Assembly: GCA_036503065.1 (NCBI GenBank)
Contig: DASXXM010000371.1
Span: forward strand, 1-7,650
From: DATEPR01 sp036503065
GTDB lineage: Bacteria; Actinomycetota; Actinomycetes; Mycobacteriales; Pseudonocardiaceae
Reading direction: 5' to 3'
DNA length: 7,650 nucleotides
Shown: piece after piece, positions 1 through 6,016 of the stretch
Position numbering within the stretch: position 1 is the first letter of the stretch
How the letters are laid out: every line of letters begins with the position of its first letter
Notes under the pieces: model-generated
Told to the model about the DNA's origin: nothing
Database searches by the model: none
What the model saw: the letters and a program-made list of their open reading frames with translations, nothing else
Translations under genes and position numbers: made by a program

Positions 1-365
1 TCTCGCCGCAGCTGAGCTGGTCGGGCGCGCCGGAGGGCACCCGGAGCTACGTGGTCACCTGCTTCGACCCGGACGCGCCGACGCCGTCCGGTTTCTGGCA
101 CTGGTTCGTGGTGGACATCCCGGCGTCGGTCACCGAACTGCCCGCCGGCGCGTTCCACGTCCGCAGCGACTTCGGCTCGAAGGCGTTCGGCGGCGCCGCA
201 CCGCCCTCCGGCGATCGGGCGCACCGTTACTTCTACGTGGTGCACGCCGTGGACGTGCCGTCGCTGGAACTGGACCGTGAGTCGGTGACGCCGGCCGTGG
301 CCAGCTTCAACCTGGTGTTCCACACCCTGGCCAGGGCGATCATCACGCCGCTCTACGCCGCCTGA
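1..365 (+). CDS. YbhB/YbcL family Raf kinase inhibitor-like protein (PEBP fold), 3' part
   Basis: The reading frame is open from base 3 and ends at TGA 363-365, giving 120 visible residues; the start lies left of the window. The family usually has about 155-180 residues, so roughly 40-60 N-terminal residues are missing. The visible part carries the ligand-pocket signature of phosphatidylethanolamine-binding proteins: DPDAPT followed by SGFWHW, and later HRYFYVVHAVD. These form the small anion or phospholipid-head-group pocket in the family. Bacterial members are mostly of unknown physiological role; some are thought to inhibit proteases or bind small ligands. It lies 61 bp upstream of mtr on the same strand, so co-transcription is possible, though no functional link is evident. 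The family assignment is firm and the function is open. Confidence 0.93.
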   Translation, partial: SPQLSWSGAPEGTRSYVVTCFDPDAPTPSGFWHWFVVDIPASVTELPAGAFHVRSDFGSKAFGGAAPPSGDRAHRYFYVVHAVDVPSLELDRESVTPAVASFNLVFHTLARAIITPLYAA

Positions 366-414
366 GGGAATCAGCCAGGCGGGGCCTGCGTTGCAGTGGA
401 AACCCAAGCGCGAC

Positions 415-419
415 AAGGA
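415..419 (+). promoter_or_regulatory. Ribosome binding site that fixes the mtr start
   Basis: AAGGA lies 7 nt before GTG 427. The upstream in-frame TTG at 391 has no comparable purine-rich stretch at the right distance, so this site supports the shorter mtr protein. Confidence 0.7.
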
Positions 420-426
420 TGGCGAC

Positions 427-1815
427 GTGCGGCACTTCGACCTGGCGATCATCGGCACCGGTTCGGGCAACTCCATCCTCGGGCCGGAGTTCGCCGGCTG
501 GCGGGTGGCCGAGGTGGAGAAGGGCGTGTTCGGCGGTACGTGCCTCAATGTCGGGTGTATTCCGACGAAGATGTTCGTGCACACGGCCGACATCGCGCTG
601 CACGCGGCCGATGGCGCCCGGTTCGGTGTGGACAGTGAGCTGCACGGCGTGCGGTGGGCCGACGTGCGGGACCGGATCTTCGGCCGGATCGACCCGATCG
701 CCGCGGGCGGCCGGGAGTACCGGACCAGCCACCCGGACAACCGCAACGTCACCGTCTTCGCGGGCGTGGCCCGGTTCACCGGCATGAAGACGCTGGACAT
801 CGACGTGGCCGGCCGGACCGAGACGATCACCGCCGACCGGATCGTGCTGGCCGCCGGCAGCCGCCCGATCATCCCGGACGTCCCCGGCCTTGCCGAGTCC
901 GGCTACCACACCAGCGACGACGTGATGCGACTGGAGTCGCTGCCCCGCCGGCTGGTCATCGTGGGCAGCGGGTTCATCGCCGCCGAGTTCGCGCACGTCT
1001 TCGGCTCGTACGGCACCGAGGTCACCGTAGTGGCGCGCTCGGACGCGTTGCTGCGTGGCGAGGACGCCGCGATCAGCGCCCGGTTCACCGAACTGGCCCA
1101 GCGGCGCTGGGATGTCCGGCTGAACCGAAAGGGCGTGCGGGTGGAACGGATCGGCTCGACGGTGCGGCTGCACCTGGAAGGGCCACAGGGCGCGGAAACG
1201 GTGGACGCGGACGCGCTGCTGGTGGCCGTCGGCCGCCAGCCGAACACGGACCTGCTGGACGTGGCCGCGTCCGGCATCGCGGTCAGCCCGACCGGTTACG
1301 TCGAAGTCGACGACTACCAGCGGACGAACGTGGACGGCGTGTACGCGTTGGGCGACATCAGCTCGGAGTACCAGCTCAAGCACGTGGCCAACCACGAGGC
1401 CAGGATCGTCCGGCATAACCTGGCGCACCCGGACGTCTTGAAAGCTGCTGACCACCGGTTCGTGCCGCACGCGGTGTTCAGCTCGCCGCAGATCGCGTCG
1501 GTCGGCCTGACCGAGGCGCAGGTCGAGGCGCGGGGTATCCGGTTCGTCACGTCCGAACAGCAGTACGCCGGCATCGCCTACGGCTGGGCGATGGAGGACA
1601 CCACCGGCTTCGCGAAGCTGATCGCCGACCCGGCCACCGGCCAGTTGTTGGGCGCGCACATCATCGGTCCACAGGCACCCAGCGTGATCCAGCCGCTGAT
1701 CCAGGCGATGAGCTTCGGTCTCGACGCCCGCTCGATGGCGCACGGCCAGTACTGGATCCATCCGGCCATGCCGGAAGTGGTGGAGAACGCCCTGCTCAAC
1801 CTGCCGCTGGACTAG
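427..1815 (+). CDS. mtr: Mycothione reductase (NADPH-dependent, FAD flavoprotein)
   Basis: This cytosolic enzyme reduces mycothiol disulfide to mycothiol with NADPH, keeping the main actinobacterial low-molecular-weight thiol reduced. From GTG 427 it has 462 residues; the M. tuberculosis enzyme has about 459. Visible motifs in order: FAD dinucleotide fold GTGSGNS (residues 10-16), redox disulfide CLNVGC with Cys39 and Cys44, NADPH-binding GSGFIAAEF (180-188), second FAD motif ALGD (307-310), and C-terminal catalytic pair His445/Glu450 in HPAMPE. GSGNS at the first FAD fold and the Cys39/Cys44 positions fit mycothione reductase better than lipoamide dehydrogenase or glutathione reductase. An in-frame TTG at 391 would add 12 residues, but AAGGA at 415-419, 7 nt before GTG 427, and homology at MRHFDLAIIG decide for 427. 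Its TAG stop overlaps the stop of the convergent transporter gene. Confidence 0.96.
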   Translation: MRHFDLAIIGTGSGNSILGPEFAGWRVAEVEKGVFGGTCLNVGCIPTKMFVHTADIALHAADGARFGVDSELHGVRWADVRDRIFGRIDPIAAGGREYRTSHPDNRNVTVFAGVARFTGMKTLDIDVAGRTETITADRIVLAAGSRPIIPDVPGLAESGYHTSDDVMRLESLPRRLVIVGSGFIAAEFAHVFGSYGTEVTVVARSDALLRGEDAAISARFTELAQRRWDVRLNRKGVRVERIGSTVRLHLEGPQGAETVDADALLVAVGRQPNTDLLDVAASGIAVSPTGYVEVDDYQRTNVDGVYALGDISSEYQLKHVANHEARIVRHNLAHPDVLKAADHRFVPHAVFSSPQIASVGLTEAQVEARGIRFVTSEQQYAGIAYGWAMEDTTGFAKLIADPATGQLLGAHIIGPQAPSVIQPLIQAMSFGLDARSMAHGQYWIHPAMPEVVENALLNLPLD

Positions 1816-3050
1816 ACGTAGCTGGGGCGGCCCGCGAAGAAACCGATCACGGTCTGCACCCCGATGCCGGCCAGCATGACCATCAGGGCCGCGGTCCAGT
1901 CGCCGGTCGCGCCGTGCAGCAGGCCGACCGCGAGCGGGCCGATCGCGGCCAGCAGGTAGCCGATGCTCTGGGACATCGTGGACAACGCCCGGGTGTCAGC
2001 GGATGTCTTGGTACGCAACGGAATCAGCGCGACGGCGATGGCGAACACGCCCATCCCGAGCCCGACGCACACCGACCACAGCCACGGCGCCGCACCCGGC
2101 GCGACCAGCAGTCCGAGAACCCCGGTCGCGCCGACGAGGGAAAGCCCGACGAGCCAACCGGACTGGCTGCGCTGCCGGGCGGCGATCGGCCCCAGAATCA
2201 GGCTCATCGGCACGCCGAGCACGCTGATCACGGCGACCATCGCGCCTGCCTCGCCACGGGACACGCCGGCAGACATCAGCACCTGCGGCGCCCAGCCCAT
2301 CATCTCGTAGGCGAACATCGACTGGAATCCGAAGAACCCGGTGACGGTCCACGCCAACGGACTGCGCAACAGCGACCGCCGCGGCCCGTGCTCGCCGGTG
2401 CCGACGGGTCGTGGGCCGCCGTGCCGAGCGGCGACGGCCCAGCCGAGCGTGCCGATCGCACCCAGCAGCGCCCACTGGCCCAGCGCCGGCCGCCAGCCAC
2501 CGGCCGCGGCGGCCACCGGCGGGGTGAGCACGAAGCCGAGCGCGGCCGCGCCCTGGAGCGTCGCCGTGTAAAGACCGGTGACCAGACCGATCCGGTGCGG
2601 GTAGGACTCCTTGACGACGACCGGCATGAGCACGTTGCACACCGCGATGCCGGCGCAGGCGACCAGCGTGCCGCCGAGCACCACGCTCGGCCCGTCGAGC
2701 ACCCGGACCAGCGCGCCCGCCGTCAGCAGCGCCATGGCGTAACCGATGGCGCGGGCGAGGCCGAGCCGCCGGGCCAGCGGCGGCGCGAGGAAGCCGGCCA
2801 GCCCGAAGCACAGGCCGGGCAGTGCCGTGAGCACGCTGGCCCATGCGGACGTCGTGTGCAGGGAGCCGCGCACCTCGTCCAGCACCGAGCCGAGGCTGGT
2901 CACCACCGGCCGCAGGTTGGCGGCGACGAGCAGGATGGCCACCATGAGCAGCGAAGTCGGCACGAGCGCCGAAGTCCGCCCGACCGGAGTCGGCTCAGCC
3001 GGCAGGTCGACCGCGGGCCGGGCGGGCAGCACGGGACGATCGGTCGGCAT
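1812..3050 (-). CDS. CynX/NimT-type MFS transporter
   Basis: Predicted inner-membrane transporter of 412 residues with about 12 hydrophobic segments. The first (about residues 33-54) contains NLRPVVTSLG, the typical TM1 signature of the CynX/NimT branch of the major facilitator superfamily (cyanate/2-nitroimidazole-type permeases). A proline-rich cytoplasmic tail of about 30 residues precedes TM1. Substrate cannot be read from sequence; many actinobacterial members sit beside a FadR-type GntR gene, as here. The frame stays open to 3278, but that would run deep into the divergent regulator gene, so the longer forms are unlikely. ATG 3050 is chosen; ATG 3071 and GTG 3056 are alternatives. None has a good Shine-Dalgarno sequence. 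A CATACT element ending 7 nt before 3050 would fit a leaderless transcript, which is common in actinobacteria. The stop TAG (1812-1814) overlaps the mtr stop. Confidence 0.9.
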   Translation of the reverse strand: MPTDRPVLPARPAVDLPAEPTPVGRTSALVPTSLLMVAILLVAANLRPVVTSLGSVLDEVRGSLHTTSAWASVLTALPGLCFGLAGFLAPPLARRLGLARAIGYAMALLTAGALVRVLDGPSVVLGGTLVACAGIAVCNVLMPVVVKESYPHRIGLVTGLYTATLQGAAALGFVLTPPVAAAAGGWRPALGQWALLGAIGTLGWAVAARHGGPRPVGTGEHGPRRSLLRSPLAWTVTGFFGFQSMFAYEMMGWAPQVLMSAGVSRGEAGAMVAVISVLGVPMSLILGPIAARQRSQSGWLVGLSLVGATGVLGLLVAPGAAPWLWSVCVGLGMGVFAIAVALIPLRTKTSADTRALSTMSQSIGYLLAAIGPLAVGLLHGATGDWTAALMVMLAGIGVQTVIGFFAGRPSYV

Positions 3051-3098
3051 GGGCACTAGTATGGCAGACATAGGATGTTCGGATGAAGGGATGATGCT
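3051..3098. promoter_or_regulatory. Compact divergent promoter/operator between MFS and GntR genes
   Basis: Only 48 bp separate the two divergent starts. On + there are TANNNT-type -10 candidates TAGTAT (3057-3062) and TAGGAT (3071-3076); on - the element CATACT (3063-3058) would put the transporter transcript start at or near its ATG. The elements centre on the palindrome ACTAGT (3055-3060), so a regulator bound here would block both directions. No convincing -35 boxes are visible. Function is inferred from geometry only. Confidence 0.45.
3085..3091 (+). promoter_or_regulatory. Ribosome binding site of the GntR gene
   Basis: GAAGGGA is a strong Shine-Dalgarno sequence 7 nt upstream of GTG 3099 and supports that start codon. 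Confidence 0.7.
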
Positions 3099-3785
3099 GT
3101 GCCGCTGACCACCACGCGCCGCACCGGTCTGGTGGACCAGGTGATCGAGCAGATGCGGCAGGCCATCGGCAACGGTGACTGGGCCGTCGACCAGCGCATC
3201 CCGCCGGAGCCGGAACTCGTCAGCGCGTTGGGCGTCGGCCGCAACACCGTCCGCGAGGCGGTGCGCGCGCTGTCCCACGCCGGCCTGCTGGAGGTGCGAC
3301 AGGGCGACGGCACGTTCGTCCGCGCGACCAGCGAGATCTCCGGCGCCCTGCGCAGGATGTGCGGCACCGAACTACGCGAGGTCCTCCAGGTCCGCAAGGC
3401 GCTGGAGGTGGAGGGCGCTCGACTGGCCGCAATCCACCGCACCGCGGGCGACCTGGCCGACCTGACGGACACCCTGGCCGAGCGGAACCAGGCCGTCGCC
3501 GACCAACGGTGGGACGCCGCCGTCGACGCGGACACCCGGTTCCATCAGGGCGTGATCCGCTGCTCGCACAACGCCCTGCTGACCGAGCTCTACCAGGGCC
3601 TGACCGAGGTGGTCCGCGCCAGCGTGGCCGCCATGTCGGCCCAGCACGAGCCGGGCTGGACGATCGAACACGACGGCCTGCTGGCCGCCATCCGCGACGG
3701 CGACCCGGACCGCGCCACCAGCGAAGCCAACGAGTACCTGACCGAACTGCTCACCTGGCAGAACTCCGGCGAGTTCGACGACTGA
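3099..3785 (+). CDS. GntR-family regulator, FadR subfamily (wHTH + FCD)
   Basis: A 228-residue DNA-binding repressor or activator. Residues about 8-75 form the GntR winged helix-turn-helix: IPPEPELVSALGVGRNT, then VREAVRALSHAGLLEVRQG and the wing GDGTFV. Residues about 90-220 form the helical FCD ligand domain. Zinc-binding FCD proteins such as LldR coordinate a metal through Asp-x3-His, a later His and a last His about 22 residues on. Here Asp145, His149 and His191 fit, but the last position is Tyr213 (in NEYL), so the metal site looks incomplete and the effector may differ. The gene starts at GTG 3099 behind a strong ribosome site and diverges from the MFS transporter, a common arrangement in which the regulator controls the transporter and itself. 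The inducer is unknown; transporter substrate or a carboxylate metabolite are reasonable guesses. Confidence 0.93.
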   Translation: MPLTTTRRTGLVDQVIEQMRQAIGNGDWAVDQRIPPEPELVSALGVGRNTVREAVRALSHAGLLEVRQGDGTFVRATSEISGALRRMCGTELREVLQVRKALEVEGARLAAIHRTAGDLADLTDTLAERNQAVADQRWDAAVDADTRFHQGVIRCSHNALLTELYQGLTEVVRASVAAMSAQHEPGWTIEHDGLLAAIRDGDPDRATSEANEYLTELLTWQNSGEFDD

Positions 3786-3826
3786 CAACCGCTCGGCCAC
3801 TGCCGGCGCCGAAGCACAACCGACGC

Positions 3827-3851
3827 ATCGGCCGCTTCGTCGGCGGCCGAT
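3827..3851 (+). terminator. Hairpin downstream of the GntR gene
   Basis: ATCGGCCGC (3827-3835) and GCGGCCGAT (3843-3851) form a perfect 9-bp GC-rich stem with a 7-nt loop, 41 bp after the regulator stop. There is no T-tract, as is frequent for actinobacterial terminators. Because the flanking genes converge, it could stop transcription from either side. Confidence 0.6.
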
Positions 3852-3906
3852 CCACCACCTACGCGTCAACCCGCCGTGGAAATCGATCTCGCCGACCACG
3901 GACAGA

Positions 3907-3928
3907 CTCCGGGAGCGGGAAGCCGGAG
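3907..3928 (-). terminator. Possible terminator of the EACC1-caspase operon
   Basis: CTCCGG (3907-3912) and CCGGAG (3923-3928) form a 6-bp stem around a 10-nt loop, starting 10 nt after the effector stop on the minus strand. There is no T-tract and the loop is large, so this is a weak candidate. Confidence 0.3.
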
Positions 3929-3938
3929 CCAGTCGTAA

Positions 3939-5543
3939 TCAGCCTCGCTGGGCTTCGGTGAGGATGTCTGCTCCCGTCTCGGTGACGAGAATGGTGTGCA
4001 TGGCTTCGGCGGTACGGCCACCGTCTTTGGTGCGCGTGCTCCAGTTGTCCTCGTCCACCGCGTAATCGATGCTCCCCAGTGTCAGGATCGGGTGGATCGT
4101 GAAGGTTTGCCCTGGCACCAGTTCCTGATCATCGTCCGGGTTGTTGTAGTTCAGGATGGTCGGACCATGGATGAAGCCTTTGCCCAGGCCATGGCCTGTG
4201 TAGTCGCGGACGGCGCCATAACCGCCCCGGTTGGCCGTTGCCTCCACCGCTCGGCCGATTACGTTGATTTGCCTGCCCGGCGCGACGGATCGGATGGCGC
4301 GGGTGAGTGCCACCTGGGCATGGGCGATGAGGAGGTCGGACTTCTCGTCCGTTCGGCCGACGGGGTAGGTCCGCGCGATTTTGGCGTGGACTCCATTGGT
4401 GTAGACGCCAAGGCTGATACCCACGATGTCGCCTTCGCGGAGCCGATAGGTGTTCGGCAGCCCGTTAGTGATGACATCGTTGACGGATGCGCAGATCGAC
4501 CTGGTATAGCCGTTGTAACCGAGCGTCGACGGGTAAGCGTCGCGGTCGTAGATCAGAGTCCGGGCGATGTCGTCGAGTCCCACGGTGGTGACGCCCGCGT
4601 GGATTTCACGGCTGAGCTCGTCCAGAACCCGCGCCGCCGTGCGCCCGGCCTCCCTCATCCGTTCGATGGTGTCCGCCGTCTGGATCAACGGGAACTCGCG
4701 GCTCGGCTTGCCGGAAACACCCACGTAGGCGGGTTTTCGGATGTGGGGTGGCGTGTCGAGGATCAGGACCGTCGGCGGCCGGGCAGGTCTGGATGTCCAC
4801 CAATTGTTGTGTACCAGCGGAAGACGACTCGCGGTGTTGACACTCTGCATCTGTGGCAACGGATACCGGCCGGCAGTCAGGTGGGAGCGCACTTGCTCGT
4901 AGATCAGGTCCATGGTGAGCAACTCCGGGCCGTCCACTAGGCCGTCACGCAGCACGGTGAGCAGCGCACCGGTGAAGGCTGTGTTACGCAGGCCCGGTGG
5001 CGCGATGGCGGCCTTGGTCGCAGGTGCGGCTGTCAGGGTGACCGCGCCGCGAATGGTGAGCGCCGCGGTGACGGCGGACTGGGTGTCGGTCATCGCCGCG
5101 ATGGCTCGGCCGCTGTAGCAGCAGTCGAGGATGAGGATCTTGTTCATGGCGGGGCTGTCCCGCATCGCGTTGTGGATGTCCTCCACCGCGAGCGCCGTGT
5201 ATTTCAGCAGCTCGCGGTCGCTGCTGGTTTCGTTGAGCGCCAGGAACAGGCTGCCGTCGTGACCGAGCAGGCCGTGGCCTGAGAAATAGATCAGCAAGGT
5301 GTCCCGGGCGGCCGCAGCGGTCTGGCGCAGCGACCTGATGACCTCGATCGGCCGTTTCGGGTCGAGCAGGGATACGCAGTTCGCGGCCGGCAGCCCCCAC
5401 CAGCGGGGATCGGTGAACACTCCGGCGAGATCGGGCAGATTGTTCGCGACCGACGGCAGCCAGGGCAGATCTGGCTCGTCGGCGTGGGTCGAGGTGCCGA
5501 TCAACCACGCCCGAGACGTGACCGGGTCCGGCATTCGGGTCAT
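3939..5543 (-). CDS. Caspase-like protease fused to a degenerate methionine aminopeptidase (M24) domain
   Basis: A 534-residue two-domain protein with no signal peptide or obvious membrane segment. Residues about 10-250 are a C14 caspase/metacaspase-like domain: WLIGTS strand, VANNLPDLAGVF, catalytic His90 in YFSGHG, and catalytic Cys142 in LILDCCYSG, so this half should be an active protease. After a short linker, residues about 268-530 align with type I methionine aminopeptidase (GYNGYTRSIC, GDIVGIS, GHGLGKGF, FTIHP, MHTILVT). Against the E. coli enzyme, ligands His79, Asp97, Asp108, Glu204 and Glu235 are Asn360, Ser377, Lys388, His484 and Met515; only His171 persists (His451). Aminopeptidase activity is therefore unlikely, and a peptide-binding sensor role is inferred. 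ATG 5543 overlaps the upstream TGA (ATGA), indicating coupled translation; an ATG nine bases later is an alternative start. GC is lower than in neighbouring genes. A conflict-system effector role is inferred from architecture. Confidence 0.9.
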   Translation of the reverse strand: MTRMPDPVTSRAWLIGTSTHADEPDLPWLPSVANNLPDLAGVFTDPRWWGLPAANCVSLLDPKRPIEVIRSLRQTAAAARDTLLIYFSGHGLLGHDGSLFLALNETSSDRELLKYTALAVEDIHNAMRDSPAMNKILILDCCYSGRAIAAMTDTQSAVTAALTIRGAVTLTAAPATKAAIAPPGLRNTAFTGALLTVLRDGLVDGPELLTMDLIYEQVRSHLTAGRYPLPQMQSVNTASRLPLVHNNWWTSRPARPPTVLILDTPPHIRKPAYVGVSGKPSREFPLIQTADTIERMREAGRTAARVLDELSREIHAGVTTVGLDDIARTLIYDRDAYPSTLGYNGYTRSICASVNDVITNGLPNTYRLREGDIVGISLGVYTNGVHAKIARTYPVGRTDEKSDLLIAHAQVALTRAIRSVAPGRQINVIGRAVEATANRGGYGAVRDYTGHGLGKGFIHGPTILNYNNPDDDQELVPGQTFTIHPILTLGSIDYAVDEDNWSTRTKDGGRTAEAMHTILVTETGADILTEAQRG

Positions 5544-5896
5544 CGCTGCTCGCCCACCGCCTTCGTGATGCTCTGGATGAGCGCCGCAGGGTCCCGCGCA
5601 CGCTTGGCATCGACCACGATCTTGCCCTGCGGGCCGGTGATCTCGCACCGGATGTCGGTGCCTCGATTGCGCAACCAGACCCCCAATGACCCCGCCAACA
5701 CTGACACCGCTCCCCCACCGCCCAAAGCGACGGTCACAACATCCAGCGCAGCACCCATGTGCCCGACTTGTACGGGCGGTGAGATGGCGGTGACCTTTGA
5801 CGGTTCCAGATCTTGTTCCGTTTTCAACCAGTCGTGCAGCGAGCGGACCTCAGCCTGGGGATCGGCCGCGCCGACGATCCTGATCCGGATCTCCAC
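5540..5896 (-). CDS. EACC1-like small effector-associated protein
   Basis: A 118-residue protein starting at GTG 5896. It opens with an alternating strand, MEIRIRIVG, then a helix with the DPQAEVRSLHDWL stretch (12-24). A hydrophobic, glycine-rich segment follows (about residues 47-75, ALDVVTVALGGGGAVSVLAG), long enough to enter a membrane. Next come WLRNR, a second beta-rich part (IRCEITGPQGKIVVDA) and a final helix. This order matches, from memory, the actinobacterial family named effector-associated constant component 1 (EACC1), found next to varied effectors such as caspases or trypsin-like proteases. No enzymatic residues are visible, so a scaffold or membrane adaptor role for the adjacent caspase protein is inferred. 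Its TGA overlaps the effector ATG by 4 bp. AGGGGA (5906-5901) lies 4 nt before the start, slightly close. The family call rests on pattern recognition, not a profile search. Confidence 0.75.
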   Translation of the reverse strand: MEIRIRIVGAADPQAEVRSLHDWLKTEQDLEPSKVTAISPPVQVGHMGAALDVVTVALGGGGAVSVLAGSLGVWLRNRGTDIRCEITGPQGKIVVDAKRARDPAALIQSITKAVGEQR

Positions 5897-5930
5897 CGTG
5901 TCCCCTGTAAGCCGCCGCCAAGTAGCTTCG

Positions 5931-5936
5931 AGTCTA
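5931..5936 (-). promoter_or_regulatory. Candidate -10 element of the EACC1-caspase operon
   Basis: On the minus strand this reads TAGACT, fitting TANNNT, 34 nt before GTG 5896. No good -35 box lies 16-18 nt upstream, so the call is tentative. The palindrome directly upstream would overlap the spacer and -35 position. Confidence 0.3.
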
Positions 5937-5961
5937 GGCCAGGGACAGGCTGTCCCGTGCC
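5937..5961. promoter_or_regulatory. Imperfect 25-bp palindrome, candidate operator of the EACC1-caspase operon
   Basis: GGGACAG (5942-5948) and CTGTCCC (5950-5956) are perfect 7-bp arms around one central G. After two unmatched bases on each side, GGC (5937-5939) and GCC (5959-5961) extend the symmetry. It sits 41-65 bp upstream of the EACC1 start and abuts the candidate -10, the place expected for a dimeric regulator. The 1-nt centre makes an RNA hairpin terminator less likely. No cognate regulator gene is next to it. Confidence 0.5.
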
Positions 5962-6016
5962 AGGGGCGGATCGTGTGATCGCGGTGTCAGCGCGGGTTGA
6001 TCCGGACGGCTGTCCC
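5948..6016. repeat. Pair of 9-bp direct repeats GGCTGTCCC, 60 bp apart
   Basis: GGCTGTCCC occurs at 5948-5956, inside the palindrome upstream of the EACC1 gene, and again at 6008-6016. The second copy lies in a different small inverted repeat (CGGCTG 6007-6012, CAGCCG 6016-6021). The 60-bp offset is close to six helical turns. Two sites for one protein, or chance in GC-rich DNA, are both possible. Confidence 0.35.

Noticed and set aside
391..426. TTG start 12 codons upstream for mtr
   Set aside because: GTG 427 has an AAGGA ribosome site at the right distance and the protein then begins exactly where homologs do.
343..1761. Long minus-strand open frame (472 codons) opposite mtr
   Set aside because: Its translation is rich in Arg, Val, His and Asp without any recognisable domain, and mtr on the other strand is unmistakable. 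High GC makes such antisense frames common.
1914..3059. Long plus-strand open frame (381 codons) opposite the MFS gene
   Set aside because: The translation is low-complexity Arg/Gly/His/Gln-rich, with no fold, while the minus strand encodes a clear 12-segment transporter.
3051..3278. Longer N-terminus of the MFS transporter starting at 3278
   Set aside because: It would overlap the start of the GntR gene by about 180 bp, and the added residues (hydrophilic, HTH-antisense) do not belong to the family; the transporter begins normally from 3050.
3954..4742. Working methionine aminopeptidase
   Set aside because: The overall similarity invites this annotation, but five of six metal-site residues and a catalytic His are replaced, so activity should not be assumed.
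5544..5648. N-terminal extension of the caspase-M24 protein to 5648
   Set aside because: It would overlap the EACC1 gene by over 100 bp in another frame and adds an Arg/His/Gly-rich stretch without homology; the ATGA overlap at 5540-5543 is the normal coupled start.
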